The notes under the pieces: generated by a model
Told to the model about the DNA's origin: nothing
Databases searched by the model: none
Seen by the model: only the letters and a program-made list of their open reading frames with translations
Source: Chryseolinea lacunae
Lineage (GTDB): Bacteria > Bacteroidota > Bacteroidia > Cytophagales > Cyclobacteriaceae
Direction: 5' to 3'
Length of the DNA stretch: 64,000 nt
Assembly (NCBI RefSeq): GCF_016735595.1
Contig: NZ_JAERRB010000001.1
Coordinates: forward strand, 620,001-684,000
Part shown: positions 1 to 8,672 of the stretch, piece after piece
Numbering within the stretch: position 1 is the first letter of the stretch
Layout of the letters: each line of letters opens with the position of its first letter
Program-made: the position numbers and the translations under genes

Positions 1-541
1 GGGTGGTGAGCGTGATGCGGAAGGCACTCACTTTGGGCACAAACACTTCTTTCACCAGCGCTTCCTTTTCGTGCAATACCGGGGTGTGCGGAAAAAGTGA
101 TGCGGTGTGGGCATCGTCGCCAAGCCCCAGCAAGATCAGGTCGAAGCGAACCGGCTTGTCGCCAAAGTAAGCCAGCAGGTCTGTTTCATAAGCCGATGCT
201 GCTTCTGGTGGCGTGAGGTCGGTGTTCATCCTGAAAACTTGCCCCGGCGTGATGTTCATGGGATCGAGCAACGTTTCTTTGGCCATGCGATAGTTGCTGT
301 CGGCATGCGTGGCCGGAACATAGCGCTCGTCGCCAAAAAAGAAAAACCACTGGGGCCACGCAATGCGTTCGCGATAGCCCGGGCTGGCCAGTGTTTCGAA
401 AAGTTTTTTGGGCGAACTCCCACCCGACAGCACCACGGAAAATCTACCGTGTTTGGCGATCGATTGGTTTGCTTCGTTCACCATGAAGTCGGCCAACGCC
501 ACAATAACCTCTTCCTGGGTTTTGCTGATGTGCATCTTCAT
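1..541 (-). CDS. pgl: 6-phosphogluconolactonase, C-terminus beyond left edge
   Basis: Hydrolyses 6-phosphogluconolactone to 6-phosphogluconate in the cytosol, the second step of the oxidative pentose-phosphate branch. I translated 180 residues from ATG 541-539. Visible family motifs are SGGSSP (about residues 39-44), FGDERYVP (about 69-76) and the LGLGDDAHTASLFP block (137-150), which matches the family's GxGxDGHTASLFP except that the G before the His is Ala. The family is usually about 235-250 residues, so roughly the last quarter is missing because the window ends; no stop is seen. The start lies 8 bp after the zwf stop, so the gene is surely co-transcribed and probably translationally coupled with zwf. 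A second ATG two codons in is possible. Confidence 0.95.
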   Translation of the reverse strand, partial: MKMHISKTQEEVIVALADFMVNEANQSIAKHGRFSVVLSGGSSPKKLFETLASPGYRERIAWPQWFFFFGDERYVPATHADSNYRMAKETLLDPMNITPGQVFRMNTDLTPPEAASAYETDLLAYFGDKPVRFDLILLGLGDDAHTASLFPHTPVLHEKEALVKEVFVPKVSAFRITLTT

Positions 542-549
542 CGTGTCGC

Positions 550-2076
550 CTATTTTTTTGTATTCTTCAGCGGCAGCGTGAACCAATGAAAACCATCCTG
601 GGCAATGAGCGCTTCGGCGGTTTCAGGTCCCCACGAGTCGGCCGAATAGTTGGGAAAGCTCAGGCTCTTTTTGCCGGCCCATGTGTTGAGGATCGGCATC
701 AGCAGTTCCCATGCCGCTTCCACCTGGTCGCCACGCATAAAGAGTGTTTGGTCGCCAATCATGGTGTCGAGCAACAGTGTTTCATAGGCTTCGGGTGTGT
801 CGCCTGTATACGTACCGTTGTAGTCAAATAACATATCTACGGGGTTCAGCGTCATTTCCAATCCGGGACGTTTGGCCTGCACCTGCAAACGCACACTCAT
901 CTCGGGCTGTATGCTGATGATGAGCCTGTTCTGTTGCCAGCTTTCCACCGCTTCCGAAGGGAAGATGAGGTGAGGCACGTCTTTGAACTGAATGGTGATG
1001 ACCGACGACGACTGATGCATGCGCTTGCCGGTGCGCAGGTAAAACGGCACACCGTGCCAGCGCCAGTTGTCGACAAAGAATTTTATGGCTGCAAAAGTTT
1101 CGGTGTTAGATTCCGGATTCACGCCGTTTTCTTCGCGATAGCCCGGCACTTCCTTGCCTTCAATCCAACCCTTGCTATACTGGCCGCGCACGGTATTTTT
1201 CTTGATGTCTTCCGGTGTAAATTTCCGGATCGAGTTCAGCACGTCCACTTTGCGGTTTCGCACTTCATCGGCTTTGAAGCTCACGGGAGGCTCCATGGCA
1301 ATGAGGCAAAGCAACTGCAGGATGTGGTTCTGAATCATGTCGCGCATTGCACCGGCTTCGTCATAGTAGCCGCCGCGGTTGCCCATGCCCAGTTGTTCCG
1401 TCACCGAAATCTGAATGTGTTCGATGTTGTTCCGGTTCCACACGGGTTCGAAAATGGAGTTGGCAAAACGGAAGGCCAGAATGTTCTGAACCGTTTCTTT
1501 GCCCAGGTAATGATCGATGCGATAGATCTGTCGCTCCGAAAAGATGCTACACAGTTGTTTGTTCAGTTCCTTGGCCGACTGCAGGTCGTGACCAAACGGC
1601 TTCTCGATCACAATGCGCGTGCGCTCGGCGTCGATGGCCAGTTTGTGTTTGGCCAGGTTTTCGGTGATGGCTCCGAAAAAACGCGGGGCCACGGCCAGGT
1701 AATAAATAACGTTCGGCGCAGTGCCGGCTTCCGCCGTAAATTTCTGAATGCGCTCGGCTTGCTCCACATAGGTGCTGGACTGGTTGATGTCCGACACCTG
1801 GAAATATACATGTTTGGAAAACTTGTCCCACTGCGCCTGGTCTGCTTTGCCACGACGCGAAAACTGGTTGATGTCTTTCAGCAGCTCTTCACGGAATTTC
1901 TCGTCGGTGAAGTTGGTCCGGCCCATGGCTACTATGGCCATGTGTTCGGGCATCCATCCGTCCAGGAAAAGATTAAAGAGCGCAGGGATCAGCTTGCGCG
2001 AGGTCAGGTCGCCGGTGCCCCCGAAAATAAAAAATATGGTGGGGTGGGCTTTGGCGGAATCTTCTAATTCACTCAT
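550..2076 (-). CDS. zwf: Glucose-6-phosphate 1-dehydrogenase
   Basis: Oxidises glucose-6-phosphate to 6-phosphogluconolactone with NADP(+), the entry step of the oxidative pentose-phosphate pathway. At 508 residues it is full length for the family. The N-terminal Rossmann dinucleotide motif GGTGDL is at residues 19-24, EKPFG at 158-162, and the substrate-binding/catalytic signature RIDHYLGKE at 186-194 with the catalytic His. It is the middle gene of a three-gene minus-strand operon: gnd ends 36 bp upstream and pgl begins 8 bp downstream. The ATG start at 2076 puts the Rossmann motif at the expected distance from the N-terminus. Nothing looks damaged. Confidence 0.97.
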   Translation of the reverse strand: MSELEDSAKAHPTIFFIFGGTGDLTSRKLIPALFNLFLDGWMPEHMAIVAMGRTNFTDEKFREELLKDINQFSRRGKADQAQWDKFSKHVYFQVSDINQSSTYVEQAERIQKFTAEAGTAPNVIYYLAVAPRFFGAITENLAKHKLAIDAERTRIVIEKPFGHDLQSAKELNKQLCSIFSERQIYRIDHYLGKETVQNILAFRFANSIFEPVWNRNNIEHIQISVTEQLGMGNRGGYYDEAGAMRDMIQNHILQLLCLIAMEPPVSFKADEVRNRKVDVLNSIRKFTPEDIKKNTVRGQYSKGWIEGKEVPGYREENGVNPESNTETFAAIKFFVDNWRWHGVPFYLRTGKRMHQSSSVITIQFKDVPHLIFPSEAVESWQQNRLIISIQPEMSVRLQVQAKRPGLEMTLNPVDMLFDYNGTYTGDTPEAYETLLLDTMIGDQTLFMRGDQVEAAWELLMPILNTWAGKKSLSFPNYSADSWGPETAEALIAQDGFHWFTLPLKNTKK

Positions 2077-2112
2077 CTCGATGTTGTTGATTGGGTTAAG
2101 TCTGTGGTTATC

Positions 2113-3522
2113 CTATTTTTTGAACCACTGGGTATGAAACACGCCTTCCTTGCCATTTCGTTCATAGGTGTGCGCCCCAAAATAGTCGCGTTGTGCCTGG
2201 ATGAGGTTGGATGGCATGCGGGCGCTGCGGAACGCATCGAAGTAGCTGAGCGATGCCGTGTAGGCCGGAATGGCGATGCCCGAAGTGGTCGCCGCAGACA
2301 CAACGCTACGCATACCCGCCACCGCACCGTTCACCTTGGCGGCAATGCCACCGTCCAGCAACAGGTGTTCCAGGGCCGTATCTTTTTTGTAGGCCTGGTA
2401 AATGTCTTCCAGGAACGTGGAGCGAATGATGCACCCACCCCGCCAGATGAGCGCGATCTGATCCATCTTCAACGCGTAGCCAAATTCTTTCGACGCCTGC
2501 GCCAGCAAGTGCATGCCTTGTGCATAGGCGATGACGGTGCTGAAGTACAGCGCATCTTCGAGCGAAGAAAGCAGCTTCGCCGAATCGCCTGTGATTTTCT
2601 GTGTGCCCGGATAGAGCGCCGAAGCCGCTACACGCGCGGTTTTGTATTTGGAGAGATCGCGCATCGACACCGCTGTGTCGATGGTGGGGATGGGCAGTTG
2701 CAGATCCATAGCCACCTGCGATGTCCACTTGCCGGTTCCCTTCGAACGGGCTTCGTCTTTTATATCTTCCAGCAAGAGGTGGTCGGCACCTGGCTCGCGG
2801 AACGCAAAAATGTCGCGTGTGATTTCGATGAGGAAAGATTGCAGGCGCCCTTCGTTCCATTGTTTGAAGGCGTCATGCATTTGAGTGGGTGAAAGGCCCA
2901 GGCCTTTTTGCATCACTTCGTAGGTCTCGGCAATAAGTTGCATCAGGCCATACTCGATGCCGTTGTGCACCATCTTCACAAAGTGGCCCGACGATCCGGG
3001 ACCGATGTAGGTCACACAGGGGTCGCCCTTCACTTTGGCGGCGATGGCTTCAAAAATCGGTTGCACCACTTTGTAGGCACCGGGGTCGCCACCGGGCATC
3101 ATGCTGGGTCCTTTGCGCGCGCCTTCTTCGCCACCCGAAACGCCCATGCCGAAGAAGTGAAGCCCTTTGGCCTTCAGCTCTTCTGCGCGACGGTTGGTGT
3201 CGGTGAAGTGGGAGTTGCCTCCGTCGATGATGAGGTCGCCTGCGTCGAGCAGGGGCGCGATGTCGGCAATGGCGGCGTCCACAATTTTGCCGGCGGGCAC
3301 CAGCAACATCACGGCACGGGGTTTTTGCAGGTTTTGGATGAACTCGGGCAGGGCCGAAAATCCTTTCACTTCGCCTTTCACAGTTTCCTTCCCGAGAAGG
3401 TCTACTTTGGAGGCGTCTTTATCGTAGCCGGCTACTTTGAAGCCGTGATCGGCCATGTTCAAGAGCAGGTTGCGGCCCATCGTTCCCAAACCCACCATGC
3501 CTAAAATGTAATTGCCTTGCAT
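2113..3522 (-). CDS. gnd: 6-phosphogluconate dehydrogenase, decarboxylating
   Basis: Converts 6-phosphogluconate to ribulose-5-phosphate plus CO2 with NADP(+). Its 469 residues fit the standard long-form enzyme. The Rossmann motif GLGTMG is at residues 11-16, the GVSGGEEGARKGPSMMPGG substrate-binding block at about 126-144, and the catalytic Lys/Asn pair in VKMVHNG at K182 and N186. It is the first gene of gnd-zwf-pgl, so all three oxidative-branch enzymes are made together. Upstream, 37 bp before the ATG, is a short perfect inverted repeat (CGCTTT-tcag-AAAGCG, 3559-3574) of unknown role. I found no convincing -7/-33 promoter pair. Confidence 0.97.
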   Translation of the reverse strand: MQGNYILGMVGLGTMGRNLLLNMADHGFKVAGYDKDASKVDLLGKETVKGEVKGFSALPEFIQNLQKPRAVMLLVPAGKIVDAAIADIAPLLDAGDLIIDGGNSHFTDTNRRAEELKAKGLHFFGMGVSGGEEGARKGPSMMPGGDPGAYKVVQPIFEAIAAKVKGDPCVTYIGPGSSGHFVKMVHNGIEYGLMQLIAETYEVMQKGLGLSPTQMHDAFKQWNEGRLQSFLIEITRDIFAFREPGADHLLLEDIKDEARSKGTGKWTSQVAMDLQLPIPTIDTAVSMRDLSKYKTARVAASALYPGTQKITGDSAKLLSSLEDALYFSTVIAYAQGMHLLAQASKEFGYALKMDQIALIWRGGCIIRSTFLEDIYQAYKKDTALEHLLLDGGIAAKVNGAVAGMRSVVSAATTSGIAIPAYTASLSYFDAFRSARMPSNLIQAQRDYFGAHTYERNGKEGVFHTQWFKK

Positions 3523-3812
3523 TGTTTTTTCGAATGAGTGTTTTAATGATCGTATAAACGCTTTTCAGAAAGCGGTACAATATCGGGCTTAAATTATATT
3601 AAGCAAAGCTTTAATGCCTTCGGCGGAGTGGTCAAACTACGTAGACAGATAGACGCCTTCCGGGGACAGCCACCCTTACACGCATTCGTTTTCCGAACAA
3701 CAGTCGTCCGCTACTGGTCACGTTCAAATTGAAGACCTTTGTTTCCAGGCTCCCGTGACGGAATTTTCCTGGCCTCATAATTGGAACAGGTCGTTTGCTT
3801 AACCTTGCCCTT
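3523..3812. other. Intergenic region between divergent gnd and FtsX permease
   Basis: About 290 bp separate the two divergent genes. It holds the small inverted repeat at 3559-3574 near gnd and a -7-like box TAACCTTG at 3800-3807 immediately before the permease ATG. I see no ORF of quality and no strong terminator. Confidence 0.5.
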
Positions 3813-6242
3813 ATGCTGAAAAACCATTTTATACTCGCCATCCGGAATCTGCGGCGCAACAAGACCTACTCGCTCATCACTATCCTTGGTCTCGCGCTGG
3901 GTGTGGCGTGTTGCCTCCTGCTGGTGCTCTACATCGAAGACGAAGTGCGCTACGATGCCCAGCACCCACAGCTCAACTCCCTCTATCGCGTGGTCACACA
4001 CATGGCACGCGACACACAATCGGAAGACCTGGCCGTTTGCTCACCCCCGTTAGCCCAGGCCATGGCCGACGAGCTTCCCGAAGTGACCGCCGCCCTGCGC
4101 CTCGTGAGCGCGCCCGGCGTGTCGGAAAACCTGGTGCGTTTCGAAGACAAAACCTTCTATGAACCCAACGGCTACATGGCCGACTCCACATTGTTCGATT
4201 TCTTTTCGTTTTCCTTTGTGGAAGGCACTCCCGTGCAGGCCTTGTCAAATCCCAACACCGTGGTAATCACCACCACCCTGGCACACAAACTCTTTGGCGA
4301 CGCATCGGCCCTCGACCGTGTCATCGCTATCAACCAAGGTGGCCCCGGCGGCGACTACAAAATCACCGGCGTGGTGAAAGACCTCGACCACAGCCACATC
4401 CAGGCAAACTTCTTTATCTCCCTGACAAGCTCCGGTGGATGGACTGAATTTATCCGGACCTCTGGCGAATGGGCAGGCCAAAATTTTGTTCCCTCCTACA
4501 TCAAGCTCACCGGTGGAAGCGACGTGCAAGCCGTAGAGAAAAAAATGAACGACGTGCTGGCGCGTCACGGTGCCGAAGCCATGAAAACATTTGGGTTCAC
4601 CAAGACACTCACGCTGGAGCCCGTGAAAGATATTTACCTGCGATCGTCGGTCGACAAAAATCCACGCATTGTCTACCTCTACATTGTGGGTGCCATTGCC
4701 ACGTTCATCCTGCTCATTGCCTGCATCAACTTCATCAACCTCACCACCGCGCGCGCCACACGACGCGCCACAGAAATCGGCGTTCGCAAAGTGATGGGAG
4801 CCTTCCGTGGCGTGCTCATCCGCCAACTCCTGGCCGAAGCCATGCTGGTGGTTGTGGTCGCGGTGATCATCAGTCTGATCATTCTGGAAATTACCCTGCC
4901 CGGGTTCAACACGCTGGTTGGAAAATCCATCTCGTTGCAAACCATGCCGTCGCTTTCGTTCCTGTTCACCTTGCTGGCCATCACGTTGCTGACCGGGCTG
5001 CTGGCGGGAAGTTATCCTGCGTTTTACCTCACCTCATTTTCGCCCGCCGTCGTGCTGAAAAACAAGATGGCCGTCGGGTCATCGGGCAGCTTGCGCAAGG
5101 GGCTGGTGGTCTTTCAATTTTCAGTAGCCATCGTGTTGGTCTGCGGCATGATCATGGTGTCGCAGCAACTTTCCTACATCCGCGAAAAAGAACTGGGCTT
5201 CGATGCGAAAGCGAAAGTTATTGTGCCCCTTCGCACAGACGCAGCCCGCAAGGCATACGCCACCCTGAAGCAAGCTTTTCAACAGCAACCGGCCGTGAAA
5301 AAATTATCGGGTGCCGACTATTTGCCGGGACAATACTGGAACGACATTGTATTGTTCCGGCCCGGCAAAACACGCGAAGAAGGCGTGGGACATTTCATGA
5401 ACAACGTGGCCCACGATCTCAATGACGTGCTCAACATCCGGCTCACGGCCGGTCGCCCTCTCTCCCCCAATCTGGCAGGCGACCAGGGAAAGATCATCAT
5501 CAACGAGGCCTCGGCCAAGGCGTTGGGCTTCACACCAACCCAGGCCATCGGGCAACGGGTGGAACAAAGCTTTTTTAAGAACGCCGACGGAACACCGGTG
5601 TCGCTTGAGATTGTGGGCGTGATGCAGGACTTTCATCGCACATCGCTACACGACCCCATCTCGCCGGCCTTCTTCATGGCACCTTCACTGGGTCAGGGTG
5701 AAAGCTTCAGCAACGTTGTGCTGGATGTGCGCACAGAATCCTTCGCCAAAACCATAGAAGGCCTGAAAGCAGACTGGAACAAGATTGTGAGCGACGCACC
5801 GTTTGAATACTCTTTCCTCGACCAAAGCCTGCAGCAACAATACACCCAGGATCAAAAAGCATCCACCATCATCACTACCTTCACCGTGGTAGCGTTCATG
5901 CTCTGCTGCCTGGGGTTGTATGGACTGTCGTCGTATGTGGCCGAACGCAGGGTGAAAGAGATTGGCGTGCGCAAGGTCATGGGCGCGTCGGTGCAGCAGA
6001 TCGTGACGCTCATGTCGTCGGAATTTATGAAGCCGGTGTGCATCGCCATTGTGCTGGCCGTTCCCGTGGCGTGGTATGCCATCGACAAATGGCTGGAAGG
6101 CTTTGCCTACAAAACGCCGCTTAGCGTTTTTGTCTTCATCGCTGGAGCACTCATTGCGTTGTCGGTGGCATGGCTCACAGTGAGTTTTGAGTCGCTGCGG
6201 GCAGCCTTGCGCAATCCGGCAGACGCCCTCCGGAACGAATAA
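3813..6242 (+). CDS. Double-FtsX (MacB-type) ABC transporter permease
   Basis: Inner-membrane permease of the ABC3/FtsX superfamily, 809 residues. It has two MacB-like halves. A first TM helix at about residues 15-40 follows the typical short cytosolic start (MLKNHFILAIRNL). A periplasmic domain follows to about 285, then three TM helices (about 288-430) containing TEIGVRKVMGA near residue 320. A second periplasmic domain follows, then a C-terminal TM group with KEIGVRKVMGA near 714. The reading frame extends upstream to a TTG at 3795, but ATG 3813 gives the canonical N-terminus. No ATP-binding subunit is encoded nearby. Substrate unknown; such permeases export lipids, peptides or drugs, or signal mechanically. 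Two paralogues lie at 13-18 kb. A terminator follows at 6262. Confidence 0.9.
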   Translation: MLKNHFILAIRNLRRNKTYSLITILGLALGVACCLLLVLYIEDEVRYDAQHPQLNSLYRVVTHMARDTQSEDLAVCSPPLAQAMADELPEVTAALRLVSAPGVSENLVRFEDKTFYEPNGYMADSTLFDFFSFSFVEGTPVQALSNPNTVVITTTLAHKLFGDASALDRVIAINQGGPGGDYKITGVVKDLDHSHIQANFFISLTSSGGWTEFIRTSGEWAGQNFVPSYIKLTGGSDVQAVEKKMNDVLARHGAEAMKTFGFTKTLTLEPVKDIYLRSSVDKNPRIVYLYIVGAIATFILLIACINFINLTTARATRRATEIGVRKVMGAFRGVLIRQLLAEAMLVVVVAVIISLIILEITLPGFNTLVGKSISLQTMPSLSFLFTLLAITLLTGLLAGSYPAFYLTSFSPAVVLKNKMAVGSSGSLRKGLVVFQFSVAIVLVCGMIMVSQQLSYIREKELGFDAKAKVIVPLRTDAARKAYATLKQAFQQQPAVKKLSGADYLPGQYWNDIVLFRPGKTREEGVGHFMNNVAHDLNDVLNIRLTAGRPLSPNLAGDQGKIIINEASAKALGFTPTQAIGQRVEQSFFKNADGTPVSLEIVGVMQDFHRTSLHDPISPAFFMAPSLGQGESFSNVVLDVRTESFAKTIEGLKADWNKIVSDAPFEYSFLDQSLQQQYTQDQKASTIITTFTVVAFMLCCLGLYGLSSYVAERRVKEIGVRKVMGASVQQIVTLMSSEFMKPVCIAIVLAVPVAWYAIDKWLEGFAYKTPLSVFVFIAGALIALSVAWLTVSFESLRAALRNPADALRNE

Positions 6243-6596
6243 CAACCAACGGTTTCGATTGCACTGCGTTTCTCCGCCATCGAAGGGACGCAGTGTTTTT
6301 TTTGTTTTTGAAAAAGGATCAAAAGTACAAGCAGAAGGGAAATCTGTCACGGCACTTTTCGGGTAGCAAACCGTTGGTAAGCTATAAGAAACCTACCCCT
6401 GATATGAAACGCCACACTACTCCATTGCCTCCCGGTGATTTTGCCCGGCACAAGACGCTTCAAAGCGATCCCCACACGGTGCCCATTCCCGGTCTGAACT
6501 TCTAAGGCCAACCCCCATGCTACGTTCCCTGCTGCCGACACCCTGCCGGATGTTTCTGTATTGCCGTACTCTATACTATCCCTACTATCGAGAAAA
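6243..6596. other. 354-bp intergenic region
   Basis: Contains the terminator at 6262-6303 and then about 290 bp without a supported gene. A 33-codon frame (6404-6505, beginning MKRHTTPLPP) is open, but I cannot support it as coding. No clear promoter for the downstream PAS gene was recognised. Confidence 0.5.
6262..6303 (+). terminator. Rho-independent terminator after the FtsX permease
   Basis: Perfect 8-bp stem CACTGCGT/ACGCAGTG (6262-6269 with 6288-6295), 18-nt loop, then an eight-T run. It begins 20 bp after the permease stop. Confidence 0.8.
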
Positions 6597-7625
6597 ATGA
6601 TACCCCATTTTAAAGACATCAGCAACGACGAAACGTTTGTGAATGCCATGGTAGACGCCATTGTGTCAAACATCCGTTTCCTGTTGCTCGACAAACAATT
6701 CAACATCGTGTGGGCCAACAAACAATTTTGCGAGCTTATCAAATCAAGCGACAAATATCTCATTGGCAAGCCCATCGAAAAGCTGGACTTCCTCTTCGAC
6801 GGACAAGTGATCCGCAACACCATTCTTCCCGCGCTGTCGGAAGGCGACAAATGGTCGGGCGAAATGAAATGCCACGCCATCGACGGCTCGCCCGTTTGGC
6901 TCAGCGCGCATTTCGTTCCCGTGCACTGGTCGCAGGACGTGGATGCCTATTTATTTCTGGGCGCCGACATCACCGCGCGGAAAAATCTACAGGAAGAAAA
7001 GTTCGCCTCCGTGGAGGCATTGCGGGAGAACGAAGCACGCTATCGGGCCCTTGTCGAAAATCAGTCCGACATCATCTCGATGTTCAAGGCCAACGGCGAC
7101 CGCATCTATGTGAACGAAAGTTATTCGCGCTTCACCGGCAAGAAGGCCGACGAACTGGTGGGCACCAACATCATGGAATTTGCCCTGAAGGGTGTGCCGC
7201 AATGGTTTCTGAAAAAACTATTTCTTCTCACACCCGAACATCCCGAATTGTCGCATGTGTTTGAAGTGGAAAACGCAGCACATCAGAAACAATGGGTGTT
7301 GTTGTATGTGAAAGGCATCTTCGATTCGTTTGGCAACCTCGTGGAATTTATGAGCATCGGCCGCAACGTAACCGAAATGAAAACCGCCGAGATCCGGCAG
7401 TCAGACTACATTGAGGCATTGGAACGCATTTCGTTCATGACCTCACACCGCATCCGGAGCCCCATCGCCACCATGCTGGGTTTGCTGGAACTGCTGCGCA
7501 TCAACGCCCTCGACGCGGATCAATCGCAACAGGCGCTGCTGCACCTGAAAAAATGTGTTGACGACCTGGACGTGTACAGTAAAGAACTGGGTAATTTCAT
7601 TTACCACCAGCAATTCGAAAATTAA
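6597..7625 (+). CDS. Two-PAS sensor protein with H-box segment but no ATPase domain
   Basis: A cytosolic, 342-residue protein without TM helices. An N-terminal PAS domain (about residues 20-130) is joined by a short linker with a PAC-like DITARKNLQEEK tail to a second PAS domain (about 145-265) ending IGRNVTEMK. A helical segment then resembles the HisKA dimerisation domain: SHRIRSPIATMLGL with His284 in the phospho-acceptor position, followed by a second helix to residue ~340. The protein stops there: no N, G1 or G2 boxes of a HATPase_c domain. The frame opens upstream at a TTG (6561), but ATG 6597 is preferred. It could be a phosphotransfer or dimerisation-only signalling protein. An AraC-type regulator follows 69 bp downstream on the same strand. 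Confidence 0.8.
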   Translation: MIPHFKDISNDETFVNAMVDAIVSNIRFLLLDKQFNIVWANKQFCELIKSSDKYLIGKPIEKLDFLFDGQVIRNTILPALSEGDKWSGEMKCHAIDGSPVWLSAHFVPVHWSQDVDAYLFLGADITARKNLQEEKFASVEALRENEARYRALVENQSDIISMFKANGDRIYVNESYSRFTGKKADELVGTNIMEFALKGVPQWFLKKLFLLTPEHPELSHVFEVENAAHQKQWVLLYVKGIFDSFGNLVEFMSIGRNVTEMKTAEIRQSDYIEALERISFMTSHRIRSPIATMLGLLELLRINALDADQSQQALLHLKKCVDDLDVYSKELGNFIYHQQFEN

Positions 7626-7672
7626 ACAAAACGCGCGCGTTTCTTCCAAGTCCAAAAAAGGCTGCGTACCTT

Positions 7673-7688
7673 AAGGATATACATCCTT
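7673..7688. promoter_or_regulatory. Short inverted repeat ahead of the AraC-type gene
   Basis: AAGGAT-N4-ATCCTT, perfect 6-bp arms, six bases before the AraC ATG. It could be a site for autoregulation or a chance palindrome. Confidence 0.3.
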
Positions 7689-7694
7689 TGCAGC

Positions 7695-8546
7695 ATGCAC
7701 CTGTTCCGTGAATTTAGCCAACGAAAAATTGGTCTGGCCCGTTTCGATTCCGTGCCCACACTCCAGGGGTTCCAGGTGGACCTGAAAGCCTACAACAAGG
7801 TGTTGTATCTGCGGGCCGGTTCGTCCGTACAGATTGATTTCAACGGCTACCATGTGCAACAGGACGCCCTCTTTTTTATCGGCGCCACGCAATACTTTCA
7901 ATTTCCCGACAAAGGCTATTGCCAGGGCGCGCTGGTCTATTTTAACACGGACTTCTATTGCATCCAACGACACGACGACGAGGTGTCGTGCAATGGCATA
8001 CTCTACAACAATGTATATGAAGCTACGGTGATCTTTCTGAACGAAAGCAACGGCGAAGGCATCAAACGCATATTTTTCGAGATGGCCGAAGAAGTACAAC
8101 GCGACGACACCAGCGTAGAAGAAATGTTACGCATCCTGCTGAAAGAAATGATCATCAAGGCCACACGCATGTGGAAGCAGAATGTATTTACACACGTTGA
8201 CACACCCGATGCCGAGTTTCTGCGACGATTCAGCCAGCTGATTGAAACGCACTACAAACAACAACACCAGGTAGCCGACTATGCCGCGCTACTCAACATT
8301 ACACCCAAAGCGCTGAACCAACGCGTGAGCCGCTTTCGCAATACGTCGCCACACGATCTCATCAAGGAACGAATTCTGCTGGAGGCCAAGCGCATGCTCA
8401 TCTACACCGACCACTCCATAAAAGAAATTGCGTTCGACCTTGGCTATGAAGATCCCGCATACTTCAACCGGATGTTCTCAAAAGAAACGGGCCTTGTGCC
8501 CACCGAATTCAGGAAGGATTATAAAGACGCGCTGCTTCGCGTCTGA
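7695..8546 (+). CDS. AraC-family transcriptional regulator
   Basis: 283 residues. The N-terminal ~170 residues form a ligand/effector domain with no specific match that I recognise. The C-terminal ~100 residues carry the AraC/XylS double helix-turn-helix: the QVADYAALLNITPKALNQRV first HTH near 205-225 and the SIKEIAFDLGYEDPAYFNRMF signature near 250-270. It acts as a DNA-binding activator or repressor of unknown targets. It lies 69 bp behind the PAS/H-box gene and may be read with it. A TTTGCAGC sequence abuts the ATG, and a small palindrome sits at 7673-7688. The nearest downstream gene is on the opposite strand. Confidence 0.9.
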   Translation: MHLFREFSQRKIGLARFDSVPTLQGFQVDLKAYNKVLYLRAGSSVQIDFNGYHVQQDALFFIGATQYFQFPDKGYCQGALVYFNTDFYCIQRHDDEVSCNGILYNNVYEATVIFLNESNGEGIKRIFFEMAEEVQRDDTSVEEMLRILLKEMIIKATRMWKQNVFTHVDTPDAEFLRRFSQLIETHYKQQHQVADYAALLNITPKALNQRVSRFRNTSPHDLIKERILLEAKRMLIYTDHSIKEIAFDLGYEDPAYFNRMFSKETGLVPTEFRKDYKDALLRV

Positions 8547-8601
8547 CCGTGTGCACTATTGATATTCTTTGCACTACAACTCAAACAGATACTGACGTTG
8601 C

Positions 8602-8634
8602 AAAAAAAAACGAAGCCCTCTTGTGAGGGCTTCG
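8602..8634 (-). terminator. Terminator of the lipoprotein esterase gene
   Basis: Perfect 10-bp stem CGAAGCCCTC/GAGGGCTTCG (8611-8620 with 8625-8634), 4-nt loop, with a run of nine A on the + strand that becomes the U-tract for the minus-strand esterase gene. It may also stop the AraC transcript weakly (TGTCTTT follows on +). Confidence 0.85.
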
Positions 8635-8672
8635 TGTCTTTATGCATTCAGAGAGCATCCTACACCAACTTC

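Noticed and set aside
934-2067. Open frame of 377 codons on the + strand opposite zwf
   Set aside because: It is fully antisense to a well-conserved enzyme, His/Phe/Val-rich with no recognisable domain; a typical shadow of a GC-rich gene.
3795-3812. TTG codon as start of the first FtsX permease
   Set aside because: ATG 3813 gives the family's standard N-terminus; the extension adds six residues without support.
6404-6505. 33-codon frame MKRHTTPLPP... in the gap before the PAS gene
   Set aside because: Too short to judge, Pro/His-rich, and no conserved pattern that I recognise; left as intergenic.
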